64,000 nt of DNA from contig CM065302.1 in NCBI GenBank assembly GCA_032871835.1, positions 3,285,094 through 3,349,093 of the forward strand, given 5' to 3'. Origin of the DNA: Dipteronia dyeriana (taxonomy: Eukaryota; Streptophyta; Magnoliopsida; Sapindales; Sapindaceae). Below, in pieces: positions 47,380 to 58,315 of the stretch. Under the pieces are notes generated by a model, which saw nothing but the letters and a program-made list of their open reading frames with translations, had not been told where the DNA came from and did no database searches. Position numbers and translations under genes: made by a program. The first letter of the stretch is position 1. Each line of letters begins with the position of its first letter.

Positions 47380-47565
47380 AGGGAGGGGAGGGGAGGGGGG
47401 GAGCCTCTGCAACCTGATAAGAGGCATAGAAGTACCCCTCGCTAAAAGAGGCTTCCACTTCGGTTTGGAGCTAGGGGTAACTCGAGCTTGCAAGTTTTGG
47501 TTTTCAACATCTAGGGCCTTCTCCTCTCCCCTCCCCTCCCCTCCCCTCCCCTCCCCTCCAGTCAT
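47380..47565. repeat. Inverted GGGGA / TCCCC tracts
   Basis: A GGGGA-repeat tract at 47382-47401 and a CCCCT-repeat tract at 47525-47562 lie about 125 bases apart in opposite sense. They could pair as a hairpin or form G-quadruplexes. They sit inside the antisense gene, where the second tract encodes a GGEGRGGEGRGEG run. Confidence 0.75.
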
Positions 47566-47711
47566 CCTGCTGGCTAGCCCGCCGCTTCGACCGGAGAGTC
47601 TCCTGATCAAAAGCTCGTTTCAGCCTCTCATGATCGCATTGAAGCTCAGCTAGCTGCTTCTCCATTCCATGTTGGCAGGAGGTCATCTCTTGGACCAGGG
47701 TCTGAGCCCGC

Positions 47712-48197
47712 TGCCACGGCCCGCCCAATTTTGATCTAAGGAGCCCAAACAAAGCCCAAAGTTAGGCACAAGCCCTTGGAAGATTCTAGAGTCTTCTCCA
47801 CTCTTCTAGCATGGTCAACCTTGGAAGACTCTAGTAACATTCTAGAACTCTCTTGTAAATATCTAGGGTTATGAATACTTGTAGAGAAATCTAGAAACAT
47901 GTAGAACATTCTAGAGACTCAATCTCCTAGAGTAGTCTAGAACATTCATGGAGGAGGTGAACCACTATAAATAGGTAGCCCCTCTCATTTGTAAGGCATT
48001 CAAGCCAAGAATACTCAAAGCATTGTAAAGCTTTCTCATAGCAATACAATTTGCCTTATTTTCCTACAAAGCTCTTCTAGTCCTTCTCTAGCCTCTCTAG
48101 CCTTTAAGAGTGATCAAGCAAGGCTTACTTAGCAATCTCGACCAGAAATTGTCTAAGTGCCGCACGGGTTAGCTGCGCAAACTTTAACCCCTTGACA
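47712..48197 (+). mobile_element. 5' LTR of chromovirus R1
   Basis: 486 bp from TGCCACGGCCC to CCTTGACA, nearly identical to 52915-53400. A TATA box is at 47966-47973. The flanking 5-mers of the element (CCCGC, CAGCG) do not match, so no clean target duplication is visible. Confidence 0.92.
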
Positions 48198-48199
48198 GT

Positions 48200-48211
48200 T
48201 GGTATCAGAGC
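48200..48211 (+). promoter_or_regulatory. Primer-binding site of R1
   Basis: TGGTATCAGAGC, complementary to the 3' end of initiator-Met tRNA, starts two bases after the LTR. Confidence 0.93.
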
Positions 48212-48244
48212 CTGGTTAAGCAACCACAGCTAGTTCGCGAAGCA

Positions 48245-49560
48245 ATGGCATCCGACAGCGAAGTTGTTGCTAGAGCGAAAGAGCAAGGGCGTGGACGTGA
48301 TGCGCAACGTTCCCACGCCAAGCGGAGTAAGTCCAAGGGTCCATCCACGGATGCCTTGGAAAATCGGATTGTTGGCTTGGAGGAAGCTGTATCAGGGATG
48401 GAGTCTACCTTGAGCGACGTTTCCGACCGTCTTGATTGTGTGGAGACGGACTATGGCGAAATCACTCAAGCAACCAAGTCTACCATCCACGAGTTCCAAA
48501 AGAGCCTCAAAGAGGACCTCACACGTGAGTTTCGCAACATCCGCAGCTTTGTAGAACAAGAGTTGCGGGCTATACGCTCGGAAGTGTCAGATGTTCGCAC
48601 TGAATGGAAGTGTCCGATGTTAGCACTGAATGGGCTACACACAAAACCAGCCCAACCGTTGGCTTTACTGCCACCTCTAGCACTAGCACATTGAGTGCCA
48701 TTCAAGTGCCCAAGCCAGCAACATACCATGGTACTCACAATGCCACAGAAGTTGAAAACTTCCTTTTTGGTCTTGAACAATATTTTGAGGCCAAGGGTGC
48801 TCGTGATGATGCTACCAAGATCGCAAACGCACACACATTTCTTCGGGATGCCGCTCAGCTATGGTGGAGACATAAGCATGGCGACATGGGCAAAGGAATC
48901 AACCCCATCAATACATGGGAAGAGTTCAAGAAGGAAATCAAAAGACAATTCTGTCCCACAAATGCGGAGAAAGAGGCTCGAGGCCGTCTTCGTCGATTGA
49001 AGCAAACGGGTAGCATTAGGGACTACGTCAAGGAGTTCACTACCCTTTCTCTTGAAATCGAGGACATGTCTAAGAAAGATTCGCTCTTCTACTTCATGGA
49101 TGGTCTTCATGGATTGGGCAAGGGTGGAGCTAGAAAGGAGAAACGTGCAAGACCTAAACACCGCTATTGCCGAAGCTGAAGCACTCACTGATTACTCCAC
49201 CCAATCGAAAGAAAAGAAGGCCACCCAAGGCAAAAGTGGGGGAGACAGATCCGGGCAGAAGAACCAAGGCCGCAAGGATGAGGGACAACAAAAGTCTTTC
49301 AACTCGGACAGACGTAAGCCTAACGGAGGTAAGTCCGAAGCCCCTAAACCTAAGTCTCTTTGTTTCATTTGTGACGGACCGCATTGGGTGAAAGATTGCC
49401 CCAAGCGGAAAACCCTTAATGCCATAATGTCTCAACAAGAAGAAAGCCAAGACGGAGGACACGAGACAGGTATGGGGTCACTCAGACAGCTTGGTGAACT
49501 CAAGAGCAACAGTGCCCAGTCAACTTCCACCAAGAAAGGGCTCATGTTAGTAAATGCCTC
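48245..49560 (+). pseudogene. Gag of chromovirus R1
   Basis: Gag starts MASDSEVVARAKEQGRGRDA and continues as a coiled coil. A 26-bp tandem duplication (48581-48606 and 48607-48632) shifts the frame. The capsid follows in the second frame (VENFLFGLEQYFEAKGA, RRLKQTGSIRDYVKEF). A second shift near 49125 leads to the third frame with the knuckle CFICDGPHWVKDCP, which has CX2CX3HX4C spacing. Both shifts are fatal to a full product. Confidence 0.85.
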
Positions 49561-50050
49561 AATCAATGGCAAAGCTGTCCGTGCAATGCTAGATACGGGG
49601 GCAACTCATAACTTTGTCTCCATAGACGAGGCCAAGAAGCTAAGCCTCAATATCACCAGTGGAGGAGGCAAGATCAAGGCTGTCAACTCACCGGCAAAAC
49701 CAATCGCAGGCATTGCCAAGGCTATTCCAGTTGGCCTTGGAACCTGGAGTGGAAAACTTGATTTCTCTGTCTTACCCATGGACGACTTCCAAGTGGTGTT
49801 AGGCATGGAATTCTTCAATCAGGTGCACGCCTTCCCCTTCCCAGCCGGGAACTCCCTCAGCATCCTTGATGGGAGCAAGACTTGCATGGTCCCAGCGGAA
49901 CGCACAACCAAGGCAGAGTCCAAAGCGTTGTCCGCCCTGCAGTTCAAGAGGGGATTGAAGAAGGACCCTAGCTTCCTAGCCACACTCCGGGAGCTCAACG
50001 ATGGAGAAGACCAAATCACTTCCCCAGATCCAATGCCGACCAAGGTCTGA
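49561..50050 (+). pseudogene. Protease of chromovirus R1
   Basis: This is the same frame as the gag C-terminus. The active site is AMLDTGATHNFVS (Asp codon 49592-49594), then FSVLPMDDFQVVLGMEFF. The frame closes at 50048-50050, before RT. All catalytic residues are present. Confidence 0.85.
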
Positions 50051-51163
50051 GACATTCTTGGTGAATAAAAGGACGTTATGCCAAAAGAGCTTCAGAAAAA
50101 GCTCCCACCTAGGCGAGAGGTGGATCATCAGATTGAGTTAGAACCCGGTGCCAAGCCTCCCACCATGGGGCCTTAACGCATGGCACCACCAGAATTGGAG
50201 GAGCTTCGTAAGCAACTCCAAGACTTACTCGACTCAGGCTACATTCGGCCCTCCAAAGCCCCATATGGTGCTCCGGTCCTATTTCAGAAAAAGAAAGGTG
50301 GGACGCTCAGCATGTGCATCGACTATCGGGCCCTGAACAAGATCACCATCAAGAACAAGTACCCGATACCTTTGATAGCCGATCTCTTTGACCAGCTAGG
50401 CAAGGCGTGCTACTTCTCCAAGCTGGATCTTCGATCAGGATACTATCAGGTGCGCATCGCTGTCGGAGATGAACCCAAGACGGCATGTGTGACAAGATAT
50501 GGTGCTTTCAAATTTCTAGTCATGCCATTTGGCCTCACCAACGCACCAGCTACGTTCTGCACTCTTATGAACAAACTCTGCCGTCCTTTCCTATATCGGT
50601 TCGTGGTAGTGTACTTGGACGACATTGTGGTGCATAGCCAGACACTCGAGGAGCATGTCCAACACCTCAAGCAAGTCTTCCAAGTACTTCGGGAGAACGA
50701 GCTCTACGTCAAGTTGGAGAAGTGCTCATTTGGCCAACGAGAGGTGGAGTTCCTTGGCCACCAGATACGGGATGGGAAGCTTATGATGGATGGTGCCAAG
50801 GTGAAGGCAGTGCAAGAGTGGGAATTACCCACCAAAGTACCGGGGTTGAGATCGTTCCTGGGGCTAGTCAACTATTATCGGCGGTTCATTCAAGGCTATT
50901 CAGCCAAAGCCGCCCCATTGACGGACATGCTCAAGAAGGATAAGGCATGGCAATGGTCTGACAAGTGCCAACTTGCTTTCGAAGAGTTGAAAAAGGCTAT
51001 CTCAGAAGAACCGGTACTTGTCCTCCCTGACCACACCAAGGCATTTGAAGTACATACAGATGCCTCAGACTTTGCTATTGGAGGTGTCCTTATGCAAGAA
51101 GGCCGCCCAGTTGCCTTTGAAAGCCGCAAGTTAAACGACACGGAGCGGCGATACACTGTCTAA
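50051..51163 (+). pseudogene. Reverse transcriptase of chromovirus R1
   Basis: The main open block is 50180-51163: [60 protein letters not shown] and the catalytic YLDD at 50612-50623. The thumb and RNase H start follow ([27 protein letters not shown]). It ends at TAA 51161, in the motif RYTV*EKEM, where relatives have Gln. The upstream join to protease is broken at 50175. Confidence 0.9.
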
Positions 51164-51420
51164 GAAAAGGAGATGACTGCCATCATCCACTGCCTTAGAG
51201 TTTGGCGACACTACTTGCTTGGAGCCACCTTCATCATAATGACTGACAATGTTGCAACAAGCTACTTTCTGACACAAAAGAAGCTTAGCCCCAAACAAGC
51301 ACGATGGCAAGATTTCCTAGCAGAGTTCGACTATCGACTTGAGTACAAGCCAGGTAAGGCCAATGTTGTGGCCGATGCACTCAGTCGGAAATCAGAGCTT
51401 GCAACATTGAGTGCAAGTCA
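51164..51420 (+). pseudogene. RNase H end of chromovirus R1
   Basis: The frame continues from RT past the TAA: EMTAIIHCLRVWRHYLLG, IMTDNVATSYF, then LEYKPGKANVVADALSRK. It runs on into the integrase without a further stop until 51977. Confidence 0.88.
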
Positions 51421-52690
51421 ACCGCAAAGCACTCTGATCACCCGTATCAAAGAAGGTCTACAACAAGATCCTCTAGCCAGGAACCTGATCAAGCTAGCCA
51501 ACGAAGGGAAGACAAGGCGATTTTGGCTAGACGACGGAGCCCTCTTCACTACTGGAGATCGAGTATATGTGCCTAAGTGGGGTAACCTCCGGAAGGAAAT
51601 CATTAAGGAGTGCCATGATTCCAAGTGGGCTGGTCACCCAGGAATGACACGCACATTGGCACTCCTCCAAAACTCATACTATTGGCCTCAGATGCGGGAT
51701 GATGTCGATGCTTATGTGCGGACTTGCCTGGTTTGCCAACAAGACAAAGTCGAACAACAACGTCCAGCAGGGTTACTTGAACCCTTACCTATAGCAGGTA
51801 GACCATGGGAAAGCGTCTCTATGGACTTTATTTCTTCACTCCCGAAATCCGAAGGGTGTGAGAGCATCATGGTGGTAATCGATCGGTTCAGCAAGTATGA
51901 CACCTTCATACCTGCCCCTAGGGATTGTACAGCCGAGGAAGCTGCCCACCTCTTCCTCAAACATGTTGTGAAGCTATAGGGAGTTCCATAGAGTATAATC
52001 AGTGATCGTGACCCACGATTCACCGGGAGGTTCTGGACGGAGCTCTTCAAGATGTTGGGGACAGATCTAAACTTCTCAACTAGCTTCCATCCCCAAAGTG
52101 ACAGGCAAACTGAGCACTTCAATGGGCTATTGGAGCTATACTTGAGGCATTACGTAAGCGCTCATCAACAAGATTGGGCAAAGTTGCTTGATGTTGCCCA
52201 GTTCTCTTTCAACCTTCAAAGAAGTAAGGCTACCGGCAAGAGCCCATTCGAGATAGTCATGGGGCAATAACCAATGACCCCCCAAGCCATTGCCTCAACC
52301 TATGGAGGAAAGAGCCCCGCGGCTCACAAGCTCGCTAGAGAGTGGCATGAAGAAGCCGATATCACGCGAGCATGCTTAGACAAAGCCGCCCGGAAAATGA
52401 AGAAATGAGCGGATACAAGGAGAAGACACTTGGAGTTTAATGAAGGGGACTTGGTGCTTATTAAACTGCTACCCCAACAGTTTAAAGCACTACGCCAAGT
52501 GCACAAAGGGTTGGTGAGAAAATATGAAGGCCCATTTCCTGTCATCAAACGAGTAGGCAAGGTCTCCTACCAAGTCCAACTTCCACCATGACTCAAGATC
52601 TATCCAGTCTTCCATGTAAGTTTCCTTAAGCCATACCATGCAGATATGGAAGACCCAAGCAGAGGAGAGTCTAAACGGGCGCCAACTGCC
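51421..52690 (+). pseudogene. Integrase of chromovirus R1
   Basis: The HHCC finger (HDSKWAGHPGMTRTL, ending CLVCQQDK) and core follow: [26 protein letters not shown] and TEHFNG supply Asp, Asp and Glu. Stops at 51977, 51989, 52268, 52406 and 52589 occur where Trp or Gln is expected in relatives. The GPF/Y-like region (YEGPFPVIKRVGKVSYQV) is readable. Confidence 0.87.
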
Positions 52691-52902
52691 GTAGTCACCG
52701 CATTCGACAAAGACGTGGAGTGCATACTGGCGGACCGGGTGATTCGGAGAAGAGGTGTCCCAAATTACACAGAGTACTTGGTGAAATGGAAGAACCGCCC
52801 CGATAGCGAAGCGAGTTGGGAAAGAGGGGATACACTTTGGCAATTCGCCGAGCAAATCCAACGATACAAGGATGAAGGCGTGATGGGGACATCGCGAGCT
52901 TA
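52691..52902 (+). pseudogene. Chromodomain of R1 integrase
   Basis: ILADRVIRRRGVPNYTEYLV then KWKNRPDSEASWE is a chromodomain at the end of pol. It identifies R1 as a chromovirus; the compact size (5.7 kb, 486-bp LTRs) suggests the Reina branch. Chromodomains target integration to marked chromatin, in keeping with insertion into a silenced Tat element. The frame ends TAA near 52901. Confidence 0.85.
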
Positions 52903-52914
52903 AGTGGGGGAGGA
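52902..52914 (+). promoter_or_regulatory. Polypurine tract of R1
   Basis: AAGTGGGGGAGGA ends directly at the 3' LTR and primes plus-strand DNA synthesis in this family. Confidence 0.9.
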
Positions 52915-53400
52915 TGTCACGGCCCGCCCAATTTTGATCCAAGGAGCCCAAAAAAAGCCCAAAGTTAGGCACAAGCCCTTGGAAGATTCTAGAGTCTTTT
53001 CCACTCATCTAGCAAGGTCAACCTTGGAAGACTCTAGTAACATTCTAGAACTCTCTTGTAAATATCTAGGGTTATGAATACTTGTACAGAAACCTAGATA
53101 CATGTAGAACATTCTAGAGACTCAATCTCCTAGAGTAGTCTAGAACATTCATGGAGGAGGTGAACCACTATAAATAGGTAGCCCCTCTCATTTGTAAGGC
53201 ATCCAAGCCAAGAATACTCAAAGCATTGTAAAGCTTTCTCATAGCAATACACTTTGCCTTATTTTCCTACAAAGCTCTTCTAGTCATTCTCTAGTCTCTC
53301 TAGCCTTTGAGAGTGATCAAGCAAGGCTTACTTAGCAATCTCGCCCAGAAATTGTCTAAGTGCCGCACAGGTTAGCTGCGTAAACTTTAACCCCGTGACA
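52915..53400 (+). mobile_element. 3' LTR of chromovirus R1
   Basis: 486 bp from TGTCACGGCCC to CCGTGACA, equal in length to the 5' LTR with a small number of substitutions. A TATA box is at 53169-53176. Confidence 0.92.
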
Positions 53401-55277
53401 CAGCGCTAGCAACCCTATGGCTCGCTCAGCTTCAGCCTCAGCCTTGGCTGCCCGATCACGGAAGAAGGCTACATGATGCCCCATGGCCACATGAAACTTG
53501 AAAGCCTGTAAAGGAAAATCATGTTAGAAAATGACAAGTCAAGTAGCTCAGTGAAGAAGTAAAAGTGACATTTTACCTCGGCTAAAAGGGCGGACCCTTT
53601 GGTGATCAAGACGTCTACGGACATTGTGGACATCCTAGAAAGCCCGCCGCCTTGACAAGATGCTACAAATTGCTTCAGGACCTCATTCTGACCCATCAAG
53701 CTTGATTGCTGGTGGGGGCGAGAAGGGCAACCTCAGAAAAATCGGCATCGGGCTCTCTAGGAACCTCGACTACCCGAGATACAACCGGATCTGCAGAGAG
53801 GGGTAGCGAGACTCAGAGGGGATCGTTTGGAGCAATAACTTTTGGATGAGGGCAGGAACATGCTTATTGACGACTTGGGAAGCAGACCCTCCTCGGTTTA
53901 AAGCCTTCGCAGCCCGAGATGCCAGAAGAGCCATCTTGAACTTTACCCGGGAAGGAGAAGGGGAAGGAACGAACGGGGCAGCTACCTTAGTGGTTGAACC
54001 CCCCTTCTTCGGAACAGTCTGGAGAGCTCCCGGAGATGACCTGGAAGGAAAATGAGGTATCCCAACTTATCGGGCTTCGCGAGAAGCTGGAGTTACAACA
54101 AATACTGTTAGAAAAAAGAATCAAGATTATCAGAACTGAACCCTTAAATAAAAAGAAAAAAGAAAAATAAAAGCAAGATAGATCGAGATACTTACAAAGG
54201 GTAGCACCGGATATCCACAGGTACCTGTTTACCTTGCGGGGATCTGTCGGAAACTTTATATTCAAATAATTCTGAGCAAGGATGGTCTTCAGCACGGCTT
54301 CAGATTCATCTGGCAAGGAATCCCGACCCTAGGTGGGTTTGTCACTAAAGGCGGTGGGAACCTCGACCTCATGCCCGCTGACAAAGATGGAGCTCCCTTA
54401 GTCTCCCCCCGTTAATACCCAGTCTTCTTTCCAAGGGGGTCCTTCTTTGAAGCCCCGGGGATGATAAAATTGAGTATATTCTTAGCCTTGGCATATAATT
54501 GGCCTCATGGGACTCTTGCCAGGCTGTCGATCTAGAAAAGAAAGGTAAGCTTCTCAGCACCGCGCTTATTGGTTATGCCGCTCAGCTCGTATTGCTCCCT
54601 CTACAATACCAGGAAGCAGATTAGGCACCTCCAAAAGCCGGGCGTCAGTTGAAGCGGAGCCAGCTGAAGGGAATTGAGAGCCCGCAGTAGGGTGGGGTGG
54701 AGATAAAGCCTCACCCAGCTCTCAAAAGCCGCGATATGGATAGGAAGCACGCCTTTGGGCTGGCTAAAAGCATCATAGTTTCGATGGGGGACGGTTAGAG
54801 AAACGGTATCAGGAATACCATACTTGTCCCGTAGACGGCCGATCGACAGTAAACTTGGGGATGATCCTGGGTTCGAAAGGAAGGATTATCACTGGAGGAA
54901 GCTCTGCCACCGTGACTTGAGCCCACCCGACCACATCTAATCTCTCTCCGACGTCAGAGTCTTCATAGACTAAGTTTAGAGGGTTGTCAGGCCGGTTCGA
55001 AAAGCCAGAGCTGATAGAAGTGTTTCTTTTTAAACGACGGCACTGGCGGAGGGGGGAAGATTCCTCGTCGCTTGAAATTCCTCACACCCGCTTAAGATGA
55101 GTTAGGGTAGGACCCCGGAGTCCTCCACCAAGGCATCAACACTATCTGTGGAAGTCGACATCGATGGGAAAGAGAGGTGAGAGAGCAAGTGAAAGATTTC
55201 GGCAGAGAAAATGGGGAAGAATAAATTTGAAAGTTTGAGATTTGAGGAAGTATGAAGAAGGTGACGGTCAGACCAGG

Positions 55278-55286
55278 CTTAAATAG
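55278..55286 (-). promoter_or_regulatory. Putative promoter of the T3 antisense gene
   Basis: CTATTTAAG on the minus strand lies 117-125 bases upstream of the ATG, followed by a C/T-rich leader (CTTCTTCATACTTCCTC). This is the layout of an ordinary plant core promoter, located outside the adjoining LTR. Confidence 0.45.
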
Positions 55287-55369
55287 AGGTCTATGGGCGA
55301 TATCCTCAGGAAGATCACCGCAGTATTACAGCCGTTTTTCTTGAATAACACTCAGTTTCAAATTCAAAA

Positions 55370-56590
55370 TGTTGGGTAATTAATGAGAAAATTTCGCTCT
55401 CATTAATTATCTTTATGGCGAAAAACTTTCTCAATTAAAAAAGGAATCTGACTCCAACCCCAACTCTACCACCGGTGTTCAAGTCAGAGGGGACTTCTAT
55501 TAATAGGGAAATTTGGCCAGGGGTCAAAGAGAAATTTTTCACCTTCAATCGACAATCATGAAGCCTGGTAAAGCCACCCCGTAAGATCAGGGAAGGCCGG
55601 TTTGGCTTCAAAGTTACCAGAAGACAAGCCAGGCCAGACCGGATGAGCACTCACAGGAGTACTGGAGCCCGGGCTTCTCATGGCCATCTATCGGGGAACC
55701 TCGGCTCAAAGGTCGAGCTCTACAACCGCCAGTAAATTCCAGGGGAAGTCTCCAAGCTCAATGGACATTCGAAAAAAGCCCGCCAACCTCTTCAGAAGCC
55801 CACTGTCTTTTCTGGGCATGAGGGAAGAATCACGCTTGGATCTATACTACCACAGTTACCTCCCGGAGAGGTCTACAAGAGAACCTTAAGCCCCCACAGG
55901 TCAGGGAAAATCCATCTTAAGCTTCTAAGAACAGAGCCAAAGCATGGATCCACCTCGCTCTACAGGGCAACGGGCAGCTGGCAGGGTGACCTCCATGAAG
56001 ATCGATAGCACGAATGCACACAGGATCATCTCCACATGATATCTACATGCACGTCAAGAGTTTAAATTCAAATAAGGGAACCAATTTATCTTCGTCAACG
56101 ATGTCATCGAATCCGGAAACAATTCAAATTTAAATAACAAATCCCACCCGATAAGGAGGGAACGGATTCATGAGATTACGGTAGAGTATTCGTAAACTAA
56201 AAACCTACTTGGACGATATATATATGTGAAGCCAAGCAAGGGGGAAGGAGGTAGATAAAAAAGAACGAACGACAGAGACAGAAAATTATAAACAACAGAC
56301 ATACACATAGAATGAGGGTCTAAATTCTGATTACAGAACACAGTCACCTTCATCTCCACTATTCGATAGGCACCGAGGTGCCACCACCCTACACCTCCGA
56401 GAGATTGTGAGCAGATAAGAGAGTTATTTGTATCTTAAAGCAATATATCAAATATAGAGCTCCCATTTACTGTTATTACATCTCGTCTCTTTTAAACAGG
56501 TCAGGAACCAATGGTACCGACCCTGGCCACCACTTTCGTGGTAGTGGTCACGAGGGTGTTAACAGAAATTTAGTAAATTTCCTGTCAACA
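55370..56590 (+). mobile_element. Probable 3' LTR of T3
   Basis: TGTTGGGTAATTAATG to CCTGTCAACA, 1221 bp, with TGTTG/CAACA inverted ends. The right limit is supported because T4 antisense-gene homology starts at the next base (GTTTCCTACCAGG). The left limit is less certain, since the purine tract expected before it is poor. No partner LTR exists in the window. Confidence 0.55.
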
Positions 56591-57181
56591 GTTTCCTACC
56601 AGGTCACAGAAGCCCTCCCCTCTCCCTTTGACCTGTTAATCGTCACTAACTCGAATAGGGAGGAGATATTGGCTAAGGCCATATAGATGTCTCGTCCCTT
56701 AGGTGATGACTTGGATCCCTCTCACGTGGCCAAAGCTGGGAAGCAAACAGCTGGATTAGATCTTCCTTCTCCTCCTCTCATCTTCCTAACATCGGGTCTC
56801 GGAGAGTCCTTGAGGAGGGCTCTACCCACGGAGCCAAAAGGAAATCTTACGGAAGCCCGAGACCTCTCTAGAATTGCTTCAAAAGAAGAAACAGCAGGGG
56901 AAGAGAGCATGACAGAGTCAATGGCCAATCTTCTTGATGCAGGCATACCACCTGAGGTTATGGCGGTGATCAATGAAGTCGTGGATGAGGACCCTGTTGA
57001 TCACGAAGTAGTTGAGGTGGAGGAGGACGCTGTTGTTCATGAGGCAGCCGAGGGGCATCCTCAGGAGAAGATGGCAGAGGCGGCCGTCCGGGATGAGCGA
57101 TCACCTGATGGAGGGGCAGAAGGAGAGATTCATCCTGAAGAGGGAGAAGCTGGAGGAGACCGAGAGGATGCAGAAGCTTGA
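56591..57181 (+). pseudogene. Antisense gene of T4, C-terminal part
   Basis: The frame reads SYQVTEALPSPF, stops once before 56687, then runs open for 164 codons: SMANLLDAGIPPEVMAVINE then an acidic, His/Glu-rich tail. The core PPEVM-VINE-V matches the T3 antisense gene, confirming a conserved gene opposite to pol. The N-terminal half is missing because T3's LTR abuts it. Confidence 0.7.
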
Positions 57182-58315
57182 GTAAACCTTCTTGTATCTT
57201 GCTCTGAATGCCCGGAAAGAGGGGTGGGCATTCCATCTTTACCAATGCTTAATCATTCATTTTTTTTTGGTAGCCTAGAATCAGGGGTTGGGCTCCCTGT
57301 CTGCTATAGCCTTACTGGGGAATAGGCTCTCCCGTTCATCTATGAAATTTAACTCTAGATCTGGTTCATATTTTGACTTGCATGTACTTGCTTATTTTCT
57401 GATCTCCCTCTAGGTTCATCCTCTATTGCAAATTGACTTAGCTTGGGAAAAATAACAAGATAAGAACATTGCTTAAGAGTGAAAGCAGATAGCTAGCTCA
57501 GGCTTTCTGACTACAAAGACTTGTAGCTCAACGACTTTAGTCGATAGTACCCTTGTTTGATCGTAGACCTGTTATAGTAAGCAATCACATGTACAAGGAG
57601 AATTAATAACTAGTAATCACTGGGATATTTAGAGTTTAAGTAAATCGAGCCCTCCATTCTTGAGCCCCTTTAGGGGGTTGTAACCCGAGCGAGACATCAA
57701 GTAAAGAACTGTTTAGCCCTCTCTTAGGCTAGGGATCGGGAGGGCTTCCGTGCTCTTAAACTCGAATCCTTCTTGGGGTGGTAGCCCGACCAAGGCATCA
57801 GGATGGCTATCTAGCTATTTCCTGGTCTCGAGATCTGGATGGCAACTATGCTCTTATACTCAGACCCTTTTTGGGGGTGGTAGCCTGACCAAGGCATCAT
57901 GAGAACTATCTAGCTATTTCCTGGTCTCGAGATCCGGATGACAACTATGCTCTTATACTCAGACCCTTATTGGGGGTGGTAGCCCGACCAAGGCATCATA
58001 AGAGCTATTTACCTATTTTCTGGTCTCGAGATCTGGATGGCAGCTATGCTCTTATACTCAGACCCTTCTTGGAGAGGGGTAGTGCCAGACCGAGGTATCA
58101 GGAGTGGCCAGGGGGTTTCCCCGGCTTACCCCTGGTCTTGGGGCTATAATGTCAAATTTTTCACGTAGACCCAAATCATTGTAGAATATAGTTGAAGATG
58201 GAGAAAATAAGAAAAACAGGCTTTATTAATAAAAAGGATAGAGTACATTATTGTCGGATATAAAAAAAACTAGGTGGAGGACGCCTGCTCATGAGTCCCC
58301 TGTTCAAGGGAAGAA
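57182..58315 (-). repeat. T4 3' untranslated region with 99-bp tandem repeat
   Basis: Between the antisense gene and integrase lies an array at about 57725-58125. The phrase CTCTTATACTCAGACCCTT recurs at 57851, 57950 and 58049 (exact 99-bp spacing), with a more diverged copy before it. Each unit includes GGTCTCGAGATCYGGATG and GGTAGCCYGACCAAGGCATCA. The rest of the region is non-coding. Confidence 0.85.

Larger units (their letters stand above)
47089..55161 (-). pseudogene. Antisense gene of T3, split by chromovirus R1
   Basis: The start is ATG at 55161, 117-125 bases downstream of a TATA-like CTATTTAAG and a pyrimidine-rich leader. Early exons (in shifted frames) contain DRLRDKYGIPDTVSLTVP, LPIHIAAFESWVRLYLHP and LTPGFWRCLICFLVL, which I recognise as PF04195-like. 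Introns with GT-AG ends are visible at about 54041-54190 and 53506-53576. A coiled coil follows (FFRDRAAKAEAEAERAIGLL). It is interrupted between 53401 and 47711 by R1 and resumes as RAQTLVQEMTSC and KQLAELQCDHERLKRAF. The tail is PPEVMTVINEIVEDDP and ends at TAG 47091. The function is unknown. Confidence 0.7.

Noticed and set aside
48200..48211. tRNA gene fragment
   Set aside because: It is a 12-base primer-binding site with no cloverleaf around it.
50180..50336. Separate small genes overlapping R1 pol
   Set aside because: They are out-of-frame shadows of the RT frame.
47707..53405. 5-bp target duplication of R1
   Set aside because: The flanking 5-mers are CCCGC and CAGCG, which do not match in direct orientation.
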